NCBI GenBank assembly: GCA_001870995.2
Contig: MLAV02000004.1
Location: 310,001 to 374,000, forward strand
Direction of reading: 5' to 3'
DNA: 64,000 nt
Origin: Chitinophaga sp. CB10
Lineage (GTDB): Bacteria > Bacteroidota > Bacteroidia > Chitinophagales > Chitinophagaceae
Part shown: piece by piece, positions 26,889 through 35,068 of the stretch
How positions within the stretch are numbered: the first letter of the stretch is position 1
How the letters are laid out: every line of letters begins with the position of its first letter
Notes under the pieces: model-generated
What the model saw: only the letters and a program-made list of their open reading frames with translations
Databases searched by the model: none
What the model was told of the DNA's origin: nothing
Program-made: the position numbers and the translations under genes

Positions 26889-27566
26889 CTAACGGCTAAT
26901 CTCCCGCACGGCGCCATCCTCCCTGCCCACAATCAACAAATCCGCCATGCCGATGAACAAACCGTTTTCCACCACGCCGGGTATATCATTCAGCTGCGCA
27001 TGCAACGCCTCCGGGTCTGCAATGCGCTCGTAATGGCAATCTGCTATGTAATTCCCATTGTCCGTTATAAACAGCTGCCCCTCCTTCTTCCGGAGTACTG
27101 GCCTGGCATGCAGCTGTTCCAGCTTCCGGAAAGTCAGCTCCCAGGCAAAAGGGATGATTTCCACCGGCAGGGGAAACTGCCCCAGCTGCTGCACCACCTT
27201 GCCCTCGTCGGCAATGATGATCATCCTGTCCGATGCCGCCGCCACAATCTTTTCCCGCAGCAGCGCGCCACCACCCCCTTTGATCAGGCGTAACTGCGCG
27301 TCCGCCTCGTCGGCCCCGTCAATGTCCACATCAATTTTCTGTACCTCGCCAAACGGGATGATCGTGATCCCCTGCGCACGTGCCAGCTGCTCCGATTCTT
27401 CAGAAGTGGCCACTGCTTTTATGTCCAGTCCGCCCCTAACCATTTCGCCTATACGCATAATGGCGTAATAGGCCGTGCTGCCCGTTCCCAGGCCCACCGT
27501 CATCCCCGGGCGGACGTACGTCGCGGCCTGCTCCGCAGCCGCTTTTTTCGCGATATTTACCTGCAT
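26889..27566 (-). CDS. rpiA: Ribose-5-phosphate isomerase A
   Basis: 225 residues. Conserved motifs are VGLGTGSTAYYAI (residues 25-37), DIDGADEAD with the catalytic-site aspartates, KGGGGALLREKIVA, and the C-terminal PGVVENGLFIGMADLLIVG. It interconverts ribose-5-phosphate and ribulose-5-phosphate in the pentose phosphate pathway. The gene is divergent from the M28 peptidase gene across 76 bp. A perfect TATATTTG -7 element (27578-27571) lies only 4 nt before the ATG, suggesting a leaderless transcript. Confidence 0.96.
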   Translation of the reverse strand: MQVNIAKKAAAEQAATYVRPGMTVGLGTGSTAYYAIMRIGEMVRGGLDIKAVATSEESEQLARAQGITIIPFGEVQKIDVDIDGADEADAQLRLIKGGGGALLREKIVAAASDRMIIIADEGKVVQQLGQFPLPVEIIPFAWELTFRKLEQLHARPVLRKKEGQLFITDNGNYIADCHYERIADPEALHAQLNDIPGVVENGLFIGMADLLIVGREDGAVREISR

Positions 27567-27570
27567 ATAA

Positions 27571-27578
27571 CAAATATA
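27571..27578 (-). promoter_or_regulatory. Candidate -7 element of rpiA
   Basis: TATATTTG on the minus strand matches TAnnTTTG exactly and ends 4 nt before the rpiA ATG (27566). No clear -33 element is seen. Confidence 0.45.
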
Positions 27579-27642
27579 AGCGATCGATACTATTTGGAAA
27601 TATTGCCGAACTCAACTAATTTTTGCTATAAATCCTTTTGCT

Positions 27643-29262
27643 TTGAGAAAATTTTCATTCCTGATACTGGCGGCCTCCCTCGGCCAACTCCCTGCCTTTG
27701 CGCAGGAAAATCCCGCCGCCGGCGCCATCAATGCCAGCGTGCTGACCCAACACATCAGCGTACTCGCCTCCGATGCTTTCGAAGGCCGCAAACCATTTAC
27801 CCGCGGGGAAGACAGCGCCATCAACTACATCGCGGCACAGTTCAAAGCCCTGGGCCTTAAACCCGGCAACGGCAACAGCTACTTCCAGGAAGTACCCATG
27901 GTCAACATCTTCTCCCAACCTGCTTCCGACCTCGTCATCAAAGGCAAAAAAGGCAGCATCAGCCTCAAATACCTGGACGACTACGTAGCCGCCACCCGCC
28001 GCGTGCAACCACAGGTGACGCTCAATAATTCAGCACTCGTGTTTGCCGGTTACGGCATCGTAGCGCCGGAATATAACTGGAACGATTATAAAGGCCTGAA
28101 CGTAAAAGGTAAAACAGTCGTCGTCCTGGTAAACGATCCCGGCTTTGCGGACAGCACGCTGTTCAAAGGCCGCACCATGACCTACTACGGCCGCTGGACC
28201 TACAAGTTTGAAGAGGCCTCCCGCCAGGGCGCCGCCGGCTGTATCATCATCCACGAAACCGCCGCCGCCAGCTACCCCTGGAAAGTGGTGCGCAGCAGCT
28301 GGAGCAATTCCAAACTGCACCTGCAAACGGCGGACAACAACATGTCCCGCACCATCCTGGAAGGCTGGATCAGCCAGGAATCCGCCCGCAAGCTCTTCGA
28401 ACTCGCCGGCCTCTCCCCTGACCTCATGGCCCAGGCTAAAAACAAAGGCTTCAAACCGGTGGACCTGCACCTGCAAACTTCCCTGGTGATCAATAATACC
28501 ATCAAACACTCCACCTCCCATAACGTGCTGGGCGTGCTCCCGGGCGCCAAAAGGCCGCAGGAATGCGTGGTATATTCCGCCCACTGGGATCACTTCGGCA
28601 TCGGTGAAAATATCAACGGGGATTCCATCTACAACGGCGCGGTAGACAATGCCAGCGGTACCGCCGGGCTGATTGCTCTCGCCACCGCTTTCAGCAAAGT
28701 AAAACCTGCCCCGGAACGCTCGCTGCTCTTCCTCGCCGTCACCGGCGAAGAACAGGGCCTCCTGGGTTCGGAATATTATGCCAGCCACCCGGTATTTGCA
28801 CCCGGCAAAACCGTTGCTGACATCAACCTGGACGTGATGAACTACTTCGGCCGTACAAAAGACGTCACCGTCATCGGCAAAGGCCAGTCCGAACTGGATG
28901 AATACGTTCAACGCGCCGCCGCCAAACAAGGCCGCATCACCGTCGGGGAAGATCACCCGGAAGGCGGCTGGTTCTTCCGCTCCGATCATTTCAACTTCGC
29001 GAAAAAAGGCGTCCCCGGTTTGTATATCGGTCCCGGCACCCAGGCCATCGGCAAGGACCCGCAATGGGCCAGGGAACAAATTGCTACGTATAACCGCGAG
29101 CGTTATCACTCGCCGAAAGATGAATTCGACCCCAACACCTGGAAACTGGATGGTATGATCGAAGACCTCCGGCTGGTATTTGACGTAGGACTCACCCTCA
29201 GCAACGAGGCCACCTTCCCTAAATGGAAAGATGGCTCCGAGTTTAAGGGCATCAGGAGGTAA
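27643..29262 (+). CDS. Secreted M28-family zinc aminopeptidase with PA domain
   Basis: 539 residues starting at a TTG codon; no ATG precedes the signal peptide MRKFSFLILAASLGQLPAFA. A protease-associated (PA) domain is visible around residues 125-290 (VFAGYGIVAPEYNWNDYKGL). The M28 catalytic domain follows, with zinc ligands in YSAHWDHFGIG, GAVDNASGTAGL, AVTGEEQGLLGS and DVMNYFG, and a distal His in SDHFNFAKKGVPG. It should trim peptides in the periplasm or outside. The MtfA-like gene begins 18 bp downstream, so the two are probably co-transcribed. Confidence 0.92.
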   Translation: MRKFSFLILAASLGQLPAFAQENPAAGAINASVLTQHISVLASDAFEGRKPFTRGEDSAINYIAAQFKALGLKPGNGNSYFQEVPMVNIFSQPASDLVIKGKKGSISLKYLDDYVAATRRVQPQVTLNNSALVFAGYGIVAPEYNWNDYKGLNVKGKTVVVLVNDPGFADSTLFKGRTMTYYGRWTYKFEEASRQGAAGCIIIHETAAASYPWKVVRSSWSNSKLHLQTADNNMSRTILEGWISQESARKLFELAGLSPDLMAQAKNKGFKPVDLHLQTSLVINNTIKHSTSHNVLGVLPGAKRPQECVVYSAHWDHFGIGENINGDSIYNGAVDNASGTAGLIALATAFSKVKPAPERSLLFLAVTGEEQGLLGSEYYASHPVFAPGKTVADINLDVMNYFGRTKDVTVIGKGQSELDEYVQRAAAKQGRITVGEDHPEGGWFFRSDHFNFAKKGVPGLYIGPGTQAIGKDPQWAREQIATYNRERYHSPKDEFDPNTWKLDGMIEDLRLVFDVGLTLSNEATFPKWKDGSEFKGIRR

Positions 29263-29280
29263 TTTTAAGATGAATATAAG

Positions 29281-30081
29281 ATGGTACTGTTTGGATTAAT
29301 TATGATGGGACTGATCCTATTCCTCTACGTGAGGAATATCTTCGTCCGCAGGAAAAAGTTGAGGAACTCCGTTCCCGATACGTATAAACCGCTGCTGCAG
29401 CACCATGTGCGCTACTACCAGCAGCTGGATGAAGCGGATAAGGAACGTTTCGACAGCAAGGTGGCGCGCTTCCTGAAACGTACAACTATCGAAGGCGTAG
29501 GCACCACCGTGGAACCGCTGGACCGTGTGCTGGTGGCCGCCAGCGCCATTATTCCCATCTTCGGGTTCAAGGACTGGGAGTATTTTAACCTCACCAACGT
29601 GATCCTCTACCCGGATACTTTCAACGAAAGCTACCAGTACGAAGGGAATCGCCGCAACATCCTTGGCATGGTGGGCAGCGGCTCGCTGAACGGCCAAATG
29701 GTGCTCTCCCGCAGCGCCCTGCGGGAAGGCTTTGCCAACGTCACGGATAAGAACAACACGGCCATCCATGAATTCGTACACCTGCTGGATAAATCCGACG
29801 GCTATGTGGACGGTATGCCGCGCCACCTGCTGGAACACAGCTACAGCATCCCCTGGATGAAGCTCGTGCACCAAACCATTCAGCAAATGGCGGAAGGCCA
29901 TACGGACATCAATCCGTACGGCGCCACCAACGAGGGAGAATTTTTTGCCGTTATCTCCGAGTACTTTTTTGAAAGGCCCGACCTCCTGGCGGAAAAACAT
30001 CCGGAGCTATACGCTATGCTCACCAAAATTTTCCAGCAGGACCCCGCTGCCAATCACCAGCATCCTGAAACAAGCTTTTAA
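29281..30081 (+). CDS. MtfA-like zinc peptidase (M90 family)
   Basis: 266 residues. An N-terminal membrane helix (VLFGLIMMGLILFLYVRNIF) precedes a domain containing the HEXXH zinc motif His163-Glu-Phe-Val-His167 (AIHEFVHLLDKSDG) and a downstream Glu in NEGEFFAVISEYFFERP, the layout of MtfA. E. coli MtfA binds the glucose repressor Mlc and has peptidase activity; that link is not implied here because no Mlc/PTS genes are near. The membrane anchor differs from soluble E. coli MtfA. It is followed by a strong terminator. Confidence 0.88.
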   Translation: MVLFGLIMMGLILFLYVRNIFVRRKKLRNSVPDTYKPLLQHHVRYYQQLDEADKERFDSKVARFLKRTTIEGVGTTVEPLDRVLVAASAIIPIFGFKDWEYFNLTNVILYPDTFNESYQYEGNRRNILGMVGSGSLNGQMVLSRSALREGFANVTDKNNTAIHEFVHLLDKSDGYVDGMPRHLLEHSYSIPWMKLVHQTIQQMAEGHTDINPYGATNEGEFFAVISEYFFERPDLLAEKHPELYAMLTKIFQQDPAANHQHPETSF

Positions 30082-30085
30082 TTTC

Positions 30086-30120
30086 AAAAAGGAGCGGCTG
30101 CCCGTATGCCGCTCCTTTTT
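30086..30120. terminator. Bidirectional terminator between convergent genes
   Basis: AAAAAGGAGCGGC (30086-30098) pairs perfectly with GCCGCTCCTTTTT (30108-30120) over a 9-nt loop, with A/T tracts on both sides. It serves the MtfA-like gene (plus) and the NTF2-like gene (minus). Confidence 0.9.
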
Positions 30121-30125
30121 TAAGC

Positions 30126-30530
30126 TTACTTGCCCCAAAAGCTGTTCTCCTGCTGCTCATCGGCAGTAAATACCGTCACCGCCGTGATCTTTCCATCCTG
30201 CACCGTATATACGTCCACGTTCTCCACGTCCAGCGTCTGATCCGCACGGGTGGCCTTCCATACGAGGTTGACCGCTACGGCATCCCCGTTTACCGCATAG
30301 GATTTCACTTCCGCCAGGGACAACGTTTTTTCAGACACTTCAAACATCCCGCCGCACATGCCAAATACTTCTTCCATAGACTTTTTCAGGCCGGAGAAGC
30401 GGTTATCGCCCGGCTGCTCCCACTGCACCTGCGGATGCAGGAGCGTAGCCACCTTTTCAAAATCAAATACTTTCACGGCTGCAATAAATTCGGTAACGAC
30501 AGATAAAGAATTGTTTTCCATGGTTTGCAT
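30126..30530 (-). CDS. NTF2/SnoaL-like small protein
   Basis: 134 residues with the cone-shaped NTF2-like pattern: an N-terminal helix (VVTEFIAAVKVFDFEKVATLLHPQVQW), then alternating strands ending in NVDVYTVQDGKITAVTVF. The start could be 30530 or the second Met at 30521. No catalytic residues can be assigned; members range from ketosteroid isomerase-like enzymes to pure binding proteins. It is transcribed divergently from an AraC regulator across 133 bp and may be its target. Function unknown. Confidence 0.75.
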   Translation of the reverse strand: MQTMENNSLSVVTEFIAAVKVFDFEKVATLLHPQVQWEQPGDNRFSGLKKSMEEVFGMCGGMFEVSEKTLSLAEVKSYAVNGDAVAVNLVWKATRADQTLDVENVDVYTVQDGKITAVTVFTADEQQENSFWGK

Positions 30531-30543
30531 TTTTTTTGTTTGC

Positions 30544-30551
30544 TAAATTTG
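30544..30551 (+). promoter_or_regulatory. Candidate -7 element for the AraC regulator gene
   Basis: TAAATTTG on the plus strand is an exact TAnnTTTG match 112 nt before the ATG at 30664. A TTTG (30524-30527) lies upstream but 16 nt away, shorter than the usual spacing, so the call is weak. Confidence 0.3.
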
Positions 30552-30663
30552 ATAGAACAAAAGTAGCTGACAAGCCAGGCTGCTCACTTACCAAAAGGCG
30601 ACAATCATTTACCATTTTGCGCCAGCCGCCACAAGCGGTCAAATCTCTTGCTATCTTTAGTAC

Positions 30664-31632
30664 ATGAAAGATCTTGTTAAACATATCATTGCCTACGCGG
30701 CCATGCGGAATATAAATACAGCGCAGCTGTGCAGGTTATCCGGTATCGATATGGCGGCGCTGAAAAAGAAGGACGGCCCCGCGCCTGCTCAACCGCAGGT
30801 CGACAACCTCTGGAAAAACGCCGCGCACCTCAGCGGGGATCCTTTATTCGGGCTGCACTTCGGCGAATCCCTCCGGACCACTGCCCTCGGCATTGTGGGC
30901 GGCATCATTCAAACCAGCGCCACAGTCGGCGAAGCGCTGACGCACGCCGCCGCCCTCGTCCACCTGATCACTGACCAGTGCCGGATGGACATCGTACAGG
31001 GCAAAGGCGCTTTTAAAGTAAGGCTAACGCCAACGGCTAAACGCGATTTTGATCCGCTGATGGAAGTATTACTCGTCATCGTAGTGCATGAACTCGATGG
31101 GCTGCTGCTCACGAAGATTGCGCCCAAAGCGGTGGCGCTGCCTTACAAGGTGACGAACCCTGCGGAATACGAAAGGGTATTCCGTTGCGCGGCAGGAAAG
31201 TCTGCGGGCGAATACAGCCTTACGTTTCCACAACAATACTGGCATGAGCCGATTGTTACTGCGAATTATGAATTGCAGGAAATACTGCTGAAGAAGACCT
31301 CCCATCTCTCCCCCAACAAAAAAAACCAAACCCTGGGCGCCAGGGTACATAATTACCTGCTCGCGAACTCCTACCTGGGCGTGGCTTCGCTGAGCGATAT
31401 CGCTTCCAACTTCAACATGAGCGCCCGCACCCTGCAACGGCAGCTGAAAAGCGAAGGCTACTCCTTCCAGCGTATAGCCGACGACGTTAAGCGTTCGCTG
31501 GCGGAGCATTACCTCTCCTCCGGCAATTTTGCGTTAAAAGATATTTCGTGGATGCTGGGGTACAATGAACTGAGCGCGTTCAGCAGGGCGTTTAAAAAAT
31601 GGACGGGAGTGACGCCGGAAAATTTCAACTAA
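30664..31632 (+). CDS. AraC-family transcriptional regulator with arabinose_bd-type domain
   Basis: 322 residues. The N-terminal ~190 residues match the helical ligand domain common in ArgR/OruR-type AraC regulators (NLWKNAAHLSGDPLFGLHFG, then LGIVGGIIQTSATVGEALTH). The C-terminal AraC DNA-binding unit has two HTH motifs: VASLSDIASNFNMSARTLQR and the signature FALKDISWMLGYNELSAFSR...FKKWTGVTPENF. It is divergent from the NTF2-like gene, its most likely target. The ligand is unknown. Confidence 0.9.
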   Translation: MKDLVKHIIAYAAMRNINTAQLCRLSGIDMAALKKKDGPAPAQPQVDNLWKNAAHLSGDPLFGLHFGESLRTTALGIVGGIIQTSATVGEALTHAAALVHLITDQCRMDIVQGKGAFKVRLTPTAKRDFDPLMEVLLVIVVHELDGLLLTKIAPKAVALPYKVTNPAEYERVFRCAAGKSAGEYSLTFPQQYWHEPIVTANYELQEILLKKTSHLSPNKKNQTLGARVHNYLLANSYLGVASLSDIASNFNMSARTLQRQLKSEGYSFQRIADDVKRSLAEHYLSSGNFALKDISWMLGYNELSAFSRAFKKWTGVTPENFN

Positions 31633-31636
31633 AAAA

Positions 31637-31665
31637 AAAGGACGACCCTCGGGCCGCCCTTCTCT
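31637..31665. terminator. Imperfect hairpin between convergent genes
   Basis: AAGGACGACCC and GGGCCGCCCTT can pair with two mismatches, between the AraC regulator gene and the DUF1080 gene. An A-run precedes it, which would be a T-run for the minus-strand gene. Moderate support as a shared terminator. Confidence 0.5.
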
Positions 31666-31684
31666 CTCACTAAAAAATATTTAA

Positions 31685-34600
31685 CTACAAGGTTTTCACC
31701 CGGATGTTGCGGAAGCGCACCACATCGCCATGGCCGAGGAAACCGATATGACCGGTTTCATTCTTCAGGCCGGGGTGATCTTTGTGATCCAGGGTACCAT
31801 TGGCGCTGGCGGCCGCAATATCGCCGTCCAGGATGGTTTCCCCGTTGAGGATCACTTTCACGCGGGTGCCTTTCACAATCACTTCTTCGTAGTTCCACTC
31901 GCCCACCGGCTTCAGGAAGCCGCGTTTGGCGGGGATCACACCGTACACGGAGCCATGGTATTGGTATTCGTGCAGGTTTTTATACATATCCGCCTCGTTG
32001 TCTATAATCTGCAGTTCCATGCCGTTGTAGGCAGCGTTGCCTTCCAGCGGGGCGCGGATGCCGAGGCCGTTGTTTGCGCCCGGCGTAAGCTGAAACTCGA
32101 AGCGGAAGTTGAAATCCCTGAACTCCTCTTTGGTAAATAGGTTGCCATGGCCGCCTCTTTTCGGATAGATGACGAGGTTGCCGTCTTCCATGATATAATC
32201 GGTGGTATTGCCCGTCCATGCGTGCATATTGGCGCCGTCAAAAAGGACCTTGAAGCCGGCTTTCTTCTCCTCGTCGCTCAGCACGAAAGGCTTCGGACGC
32301 GGCAACTCCTTGATGTAGAGGTCGCGGTAGGCCACATAGGTGCCATGCGCCTGCAGCTCTATCTGCTCCTCGGGGAATATCGGCAAGCCACGCTCCCAGT
32401 AGTTTTCCATGATCGTATTATTGGTCACCAGCTGGCCATTCAGGTACACGGTCACGCGGTCCCCTTTCATGATGATGTGGAAGTGGTTCCATTCGCCGAT
32501 GGCATTGTCCGCCAGCGCCAGTGGCTTGCTCGCGTTGGTTTGGTTGTTGTAAAGTCCGCCGGAGCCCACTTCTGCGCCTACATCTCTGCGGGAGGTATCC
32601 CAGATCTGCACCTGCGGCGTACCACGGAGGTAAATACCGGCATCGCCCTGCGGCGTAATCTTCCAGTCCACCAGCATTTCGAAGTCGCCATACTTTTTCA
32701 CCGTGCAAAGGTTATCCCCTTCGCCGTTGAATACGAGCAGGCCATCCTTCACGGACCAGCCTTTGCGCATCTTCTCATCTGCCTTTGCCTGCGCGGCTTT
32801 CAGCGCTTTATCACTCATTTTGGCGCGTACGATTGGGTTTTCCACGAGGCCTTTCCAGCCGCTCAGATCCGTGCCGTTGAAGATGGGCACGAAGCCTTCG
32901 CCCGCCGGCATTTCGTTCAGGTATTTGCGGATGGACTGCCGCTGGTAGTCGGCATCGCCGCCTTTGAGCTGTGCGCTTGCTTTTTCGAGGAGGGATTTCA
33001 CTACAGGGCCGGCGTAGGTTTTATCCGCCAGCGCGATGTCCATCACCGCGTCAGCAGCTGCAGCGCCGAGGTTGGGGGATTCCAGGTAGCGGCCCGCCAG
33101 CAGCAGCGCGCTGTAGGACCTGCATTTATTCAGCACCTGTAAGGCTTTCAGCTGCACTTTTTCGCTGGAAGTGATGTCCAGTGCATTGCGCACCATCAGC
33201 GTCTTCTGGTCGGAAGGAATGTTTTTGGCAGCAGCCAGTCCAACATAGCCCAGCAGCGCCTGTTCCTGGTAAGCGACGTAATCCTTGTTGCGCGCGATGT
33301 TTAACAGCGGCAGCGCGGCATCGGCATTGGACCAGTCGGCCAGTGCGCGGATGGCGGCATCTTTCGTATTGGCGTCCCCGTTATTAAAGGCGTCTACTAC
33401 CGCCTGCAGGGCATCTTTGGTACCGATGCCCGCCAGCACGCCCAGGTAGCGGGATTTAGCGGCGGCAGGGGCAGCCTGCATAAATTGCTTCGCCTGATCT
33501 GGGGAGATGGCAGCCCCGGTCAGCGCTTTCTGCGCGGCGGTGGTTTCCAGGCTGTTGGTAGCGCTGTTGAGCAGGGTCACCAACACCGGGATGCTTTGTT
33601 TATCCGCAATGTCCGGCAGGGCTTTGTACGCGGCGATGCGCAGGTTTGCGTCCGCGCCGGCGGCAGCGTCCGTAATTAATTGCGCATGCGCCGACGCTTT
33701 ACGTGTAGCCAGCACCGTTATAGCGGCGGATTTAGCGGCCGGCGGCAGCGAAGGGAATGCATTGGCTACGGCTGTTGCCACTTCCCCGCCGGGCATGATG
33801 AGCAGCGCGTTCTGCACCGCCTCTACTGTAGCAGGGTCTGTGGAGTTAAAGGTTTTTATTAATAAGGGGAGAGATTTAGTGCCGCCTATGCGACCGGCCG
33901 CGTCAATAGCGGCAGTTTTCACGGGCGCATCCTGACTTTGAAATAGCTCCGTCACCGCATCCAGTGCAAAAGAGGTCTTGTTATCGGCGAAGATGCGGAT
34001 AGCCGCGGCTTTCGTGGCATTATCCGCGGTGCGGAACTGCTTCAGGACCATGGCTTGCTGGGCGGGCGTCAGCGCGGCGCTGTGTGCGCCGATGAGCTTC
34101 CAGGCAGCATCCTTCACCCGCGGGCGGGTATCGTTCGCGGCTGCAAGCCAGGTGGAGAGCGCTTTTGCGCCATCGTTAGCGGCGATGATATTTAACGCGG
34201 CCACATAGGCGTTTTCCTGCGGCACGCCTTTGGTAACCGGCAGCAGGGCTGTAGCCAGGGAGGTGGCCAGCTTTTTATCGTCCAGGGCGGCCAGGTAGGT
34301 CAGGTAGGATGCCGTAGCATTCGTACGGTCGTACCCGTAGCCTGCTTTGGCGGCGTTGGCTTTGAGCGTGGCAGCGGCAGCTGGGTCCGCAATGCGGGAC
34401 AAAGCATAGTTCGCCACCTTTGCCAGATCCCCGTTACCCGTGCCGGCCAGCTTCATGATCGCGGCGTTGGCTGCTGTAGCATTCGCGTCTCCGAGGGCCT
34501 GCACTAACGTAATTTGTCGTGTACCCGTTGCCGTAGCCAGGGCGTTCAGGAGGGCCTGCGTACTTTCGGGAGTATTGATTTTCACAAGCGCGCGGGCTGC

Positions 34601-35056
34601 AGGATCGCAGAGGCGCTCATCCGCCAGGTAAGGTGTGAGCGTGGCTACGGAAGGGTTGCCGGCCAGCGTTTGCAGCTGGCTGATGAGGAAGGCTTTCACT
34701 TCCGGGTTGGCAGCTTTCGCGGCAGCCTGGGAATAGGCTTTCACGGCGGCAGCGCGATTGCTTTCCTGCCCTGGCGCCGTTACATAAAAGGCATAGCCGG
34801 CGAGGGCGTATTCCATTTTGGTATTGTCGCCTTTGCCGGGAGCGGAAAGCAGGTCGGCCATCTGGGTGATACCGTTTGGACCGAAGCCGGCAATTTCTTC
34901 AAAATATTTATTCAGGTCAGCCCGGTTGTTGGCCGGGAAGCGGGCCAGTACGTCGGCCACTTTGGTATGGAGCGCGCGCTGATCCGGGGCTGGCTGGGCA
35001 AAAGCGCCCAGTCCGAGGAGCATCAGCGGCAGTATGCTGAAAGAGAACTTTTTCAT
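31685..35056 (-). CDS. HEAT-repeat protein with two C-terminal DUF1080 (3-keto-disaccharide hydrolase) domains
   Basis: 1123 residues with a signal peptide (MKKFSFSILPLMLLGLGAFA). Residues ~50-690 are alpha-helical HEAT-like repeats, many with an AAI-DAAGRIGG-type register (TAAIDAAGRIGGTKSLPLLI). Two concanavalin-like DUF1080 domains follow: FVPIFNGTDLSGWKGL at about 705-890, and FKVLFDGANMHAWTGN from about 925 to the end, with DAGIYLRGTPQVQIWD and NGLGIRAPLEG-type cores. DUF1080 proteins are now known to include 3-keto-glycoside hydrolases. It lies 12 bp after an exported Gfo/Idh/MocA gene, fitting oxidation then cleavage in the periplasm. Which DUF1080 copy is catalytic is not clear. Confidence 0.88.
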   Translation of the reverse strand: MKKFSFSILPLMLLGLGAFAQPAPDQRALHTKVADVLARFPANNRADLNKYFEEIAGFGPNGITQMADLLSAPGKGDNTKMEYALAGYAFYVTAPGQESNRAAAVKAYSQAAAKAANPEVKAFLISQLQTLAGNPSVATLTPYLADERLCDPAARALVKINTPESTQALLNALATATGTRQITLVQALGDANATAANAAIMKLAGTGNGDLAKVANYALSRIADPAAAATLKANAAKAGYGYDRTNATASYLTYLAALDDKKLATSLATALLPVTKGVPQENAYVAALNIIAANDGAKALSTWLAAANDTRPRVKDAAWKLIGAHSAALTPAQQAMVLKQFRTADNATKAAAIRIFADNKTSFALDAVTELFQSQDAPVKTAAIDAAGRIGGTKSLPLLIKTFNSTDPATVEAVQNALLIMPGGEVATAVANAFPSLPPAAKSAAITVLATRKASAHAQLITDAAAGADANLRIAAYKALPDIADKQSIPVLVTLLNSATNSLETTAAQKALTGAAISPDQAKQFMQAAPAAAKSRYLGVLAGIGTKDALQAVVDAFNNGDANTKDAAIRALADWSNADAALPLLNIARNKDYVAYQEQALLGYVGLAAAKNIPSDQKTLMVRNALDITSSEKVQLKALQVLNKCRSYSALLLAGRYLESPNLGAAAADAVMDIALADKTYAGPVVKSLLEKASAQLKGGDADYQRQSIRKYLNEMPAGEGFVPIFNGTDLSGWKGLVENPIVRAKMSDKALKAAQAKADEKMRKGWSVKDGLLVFNGEGDNLCTVKKYGDFEMLVDWKITPQGDAGIYLRGTPQVQIWDTSRRDVGAEVGSGGLYNNQTNASKPLALADNAIGEWNHFHIIMKGDRVTVYLNGQLVTNNTIMENYWERGLPIFPEEQIELQAHGTYVAYRDLYIKELPRPKPFVLSDEEKKAGFKVLFDGANMHAWTGNTTDYIMEDGNLVIYPKRGGHGNLFTKEEFRDFNFRFEFQLTPGANNGLGIRAPLEGNAAYNGMELQIIDNEADMYKNLHEYQYHGSVYGVIPAKRGFLKPVGEWNYEEVIVKGTRVKVILNGETILDGDIAAASANGTLDHKDHPGLKNETGHIGFLGHGDVVRFRNIRVKTL

Positions 35057-35068
35057 GAGTCGTTAAGA

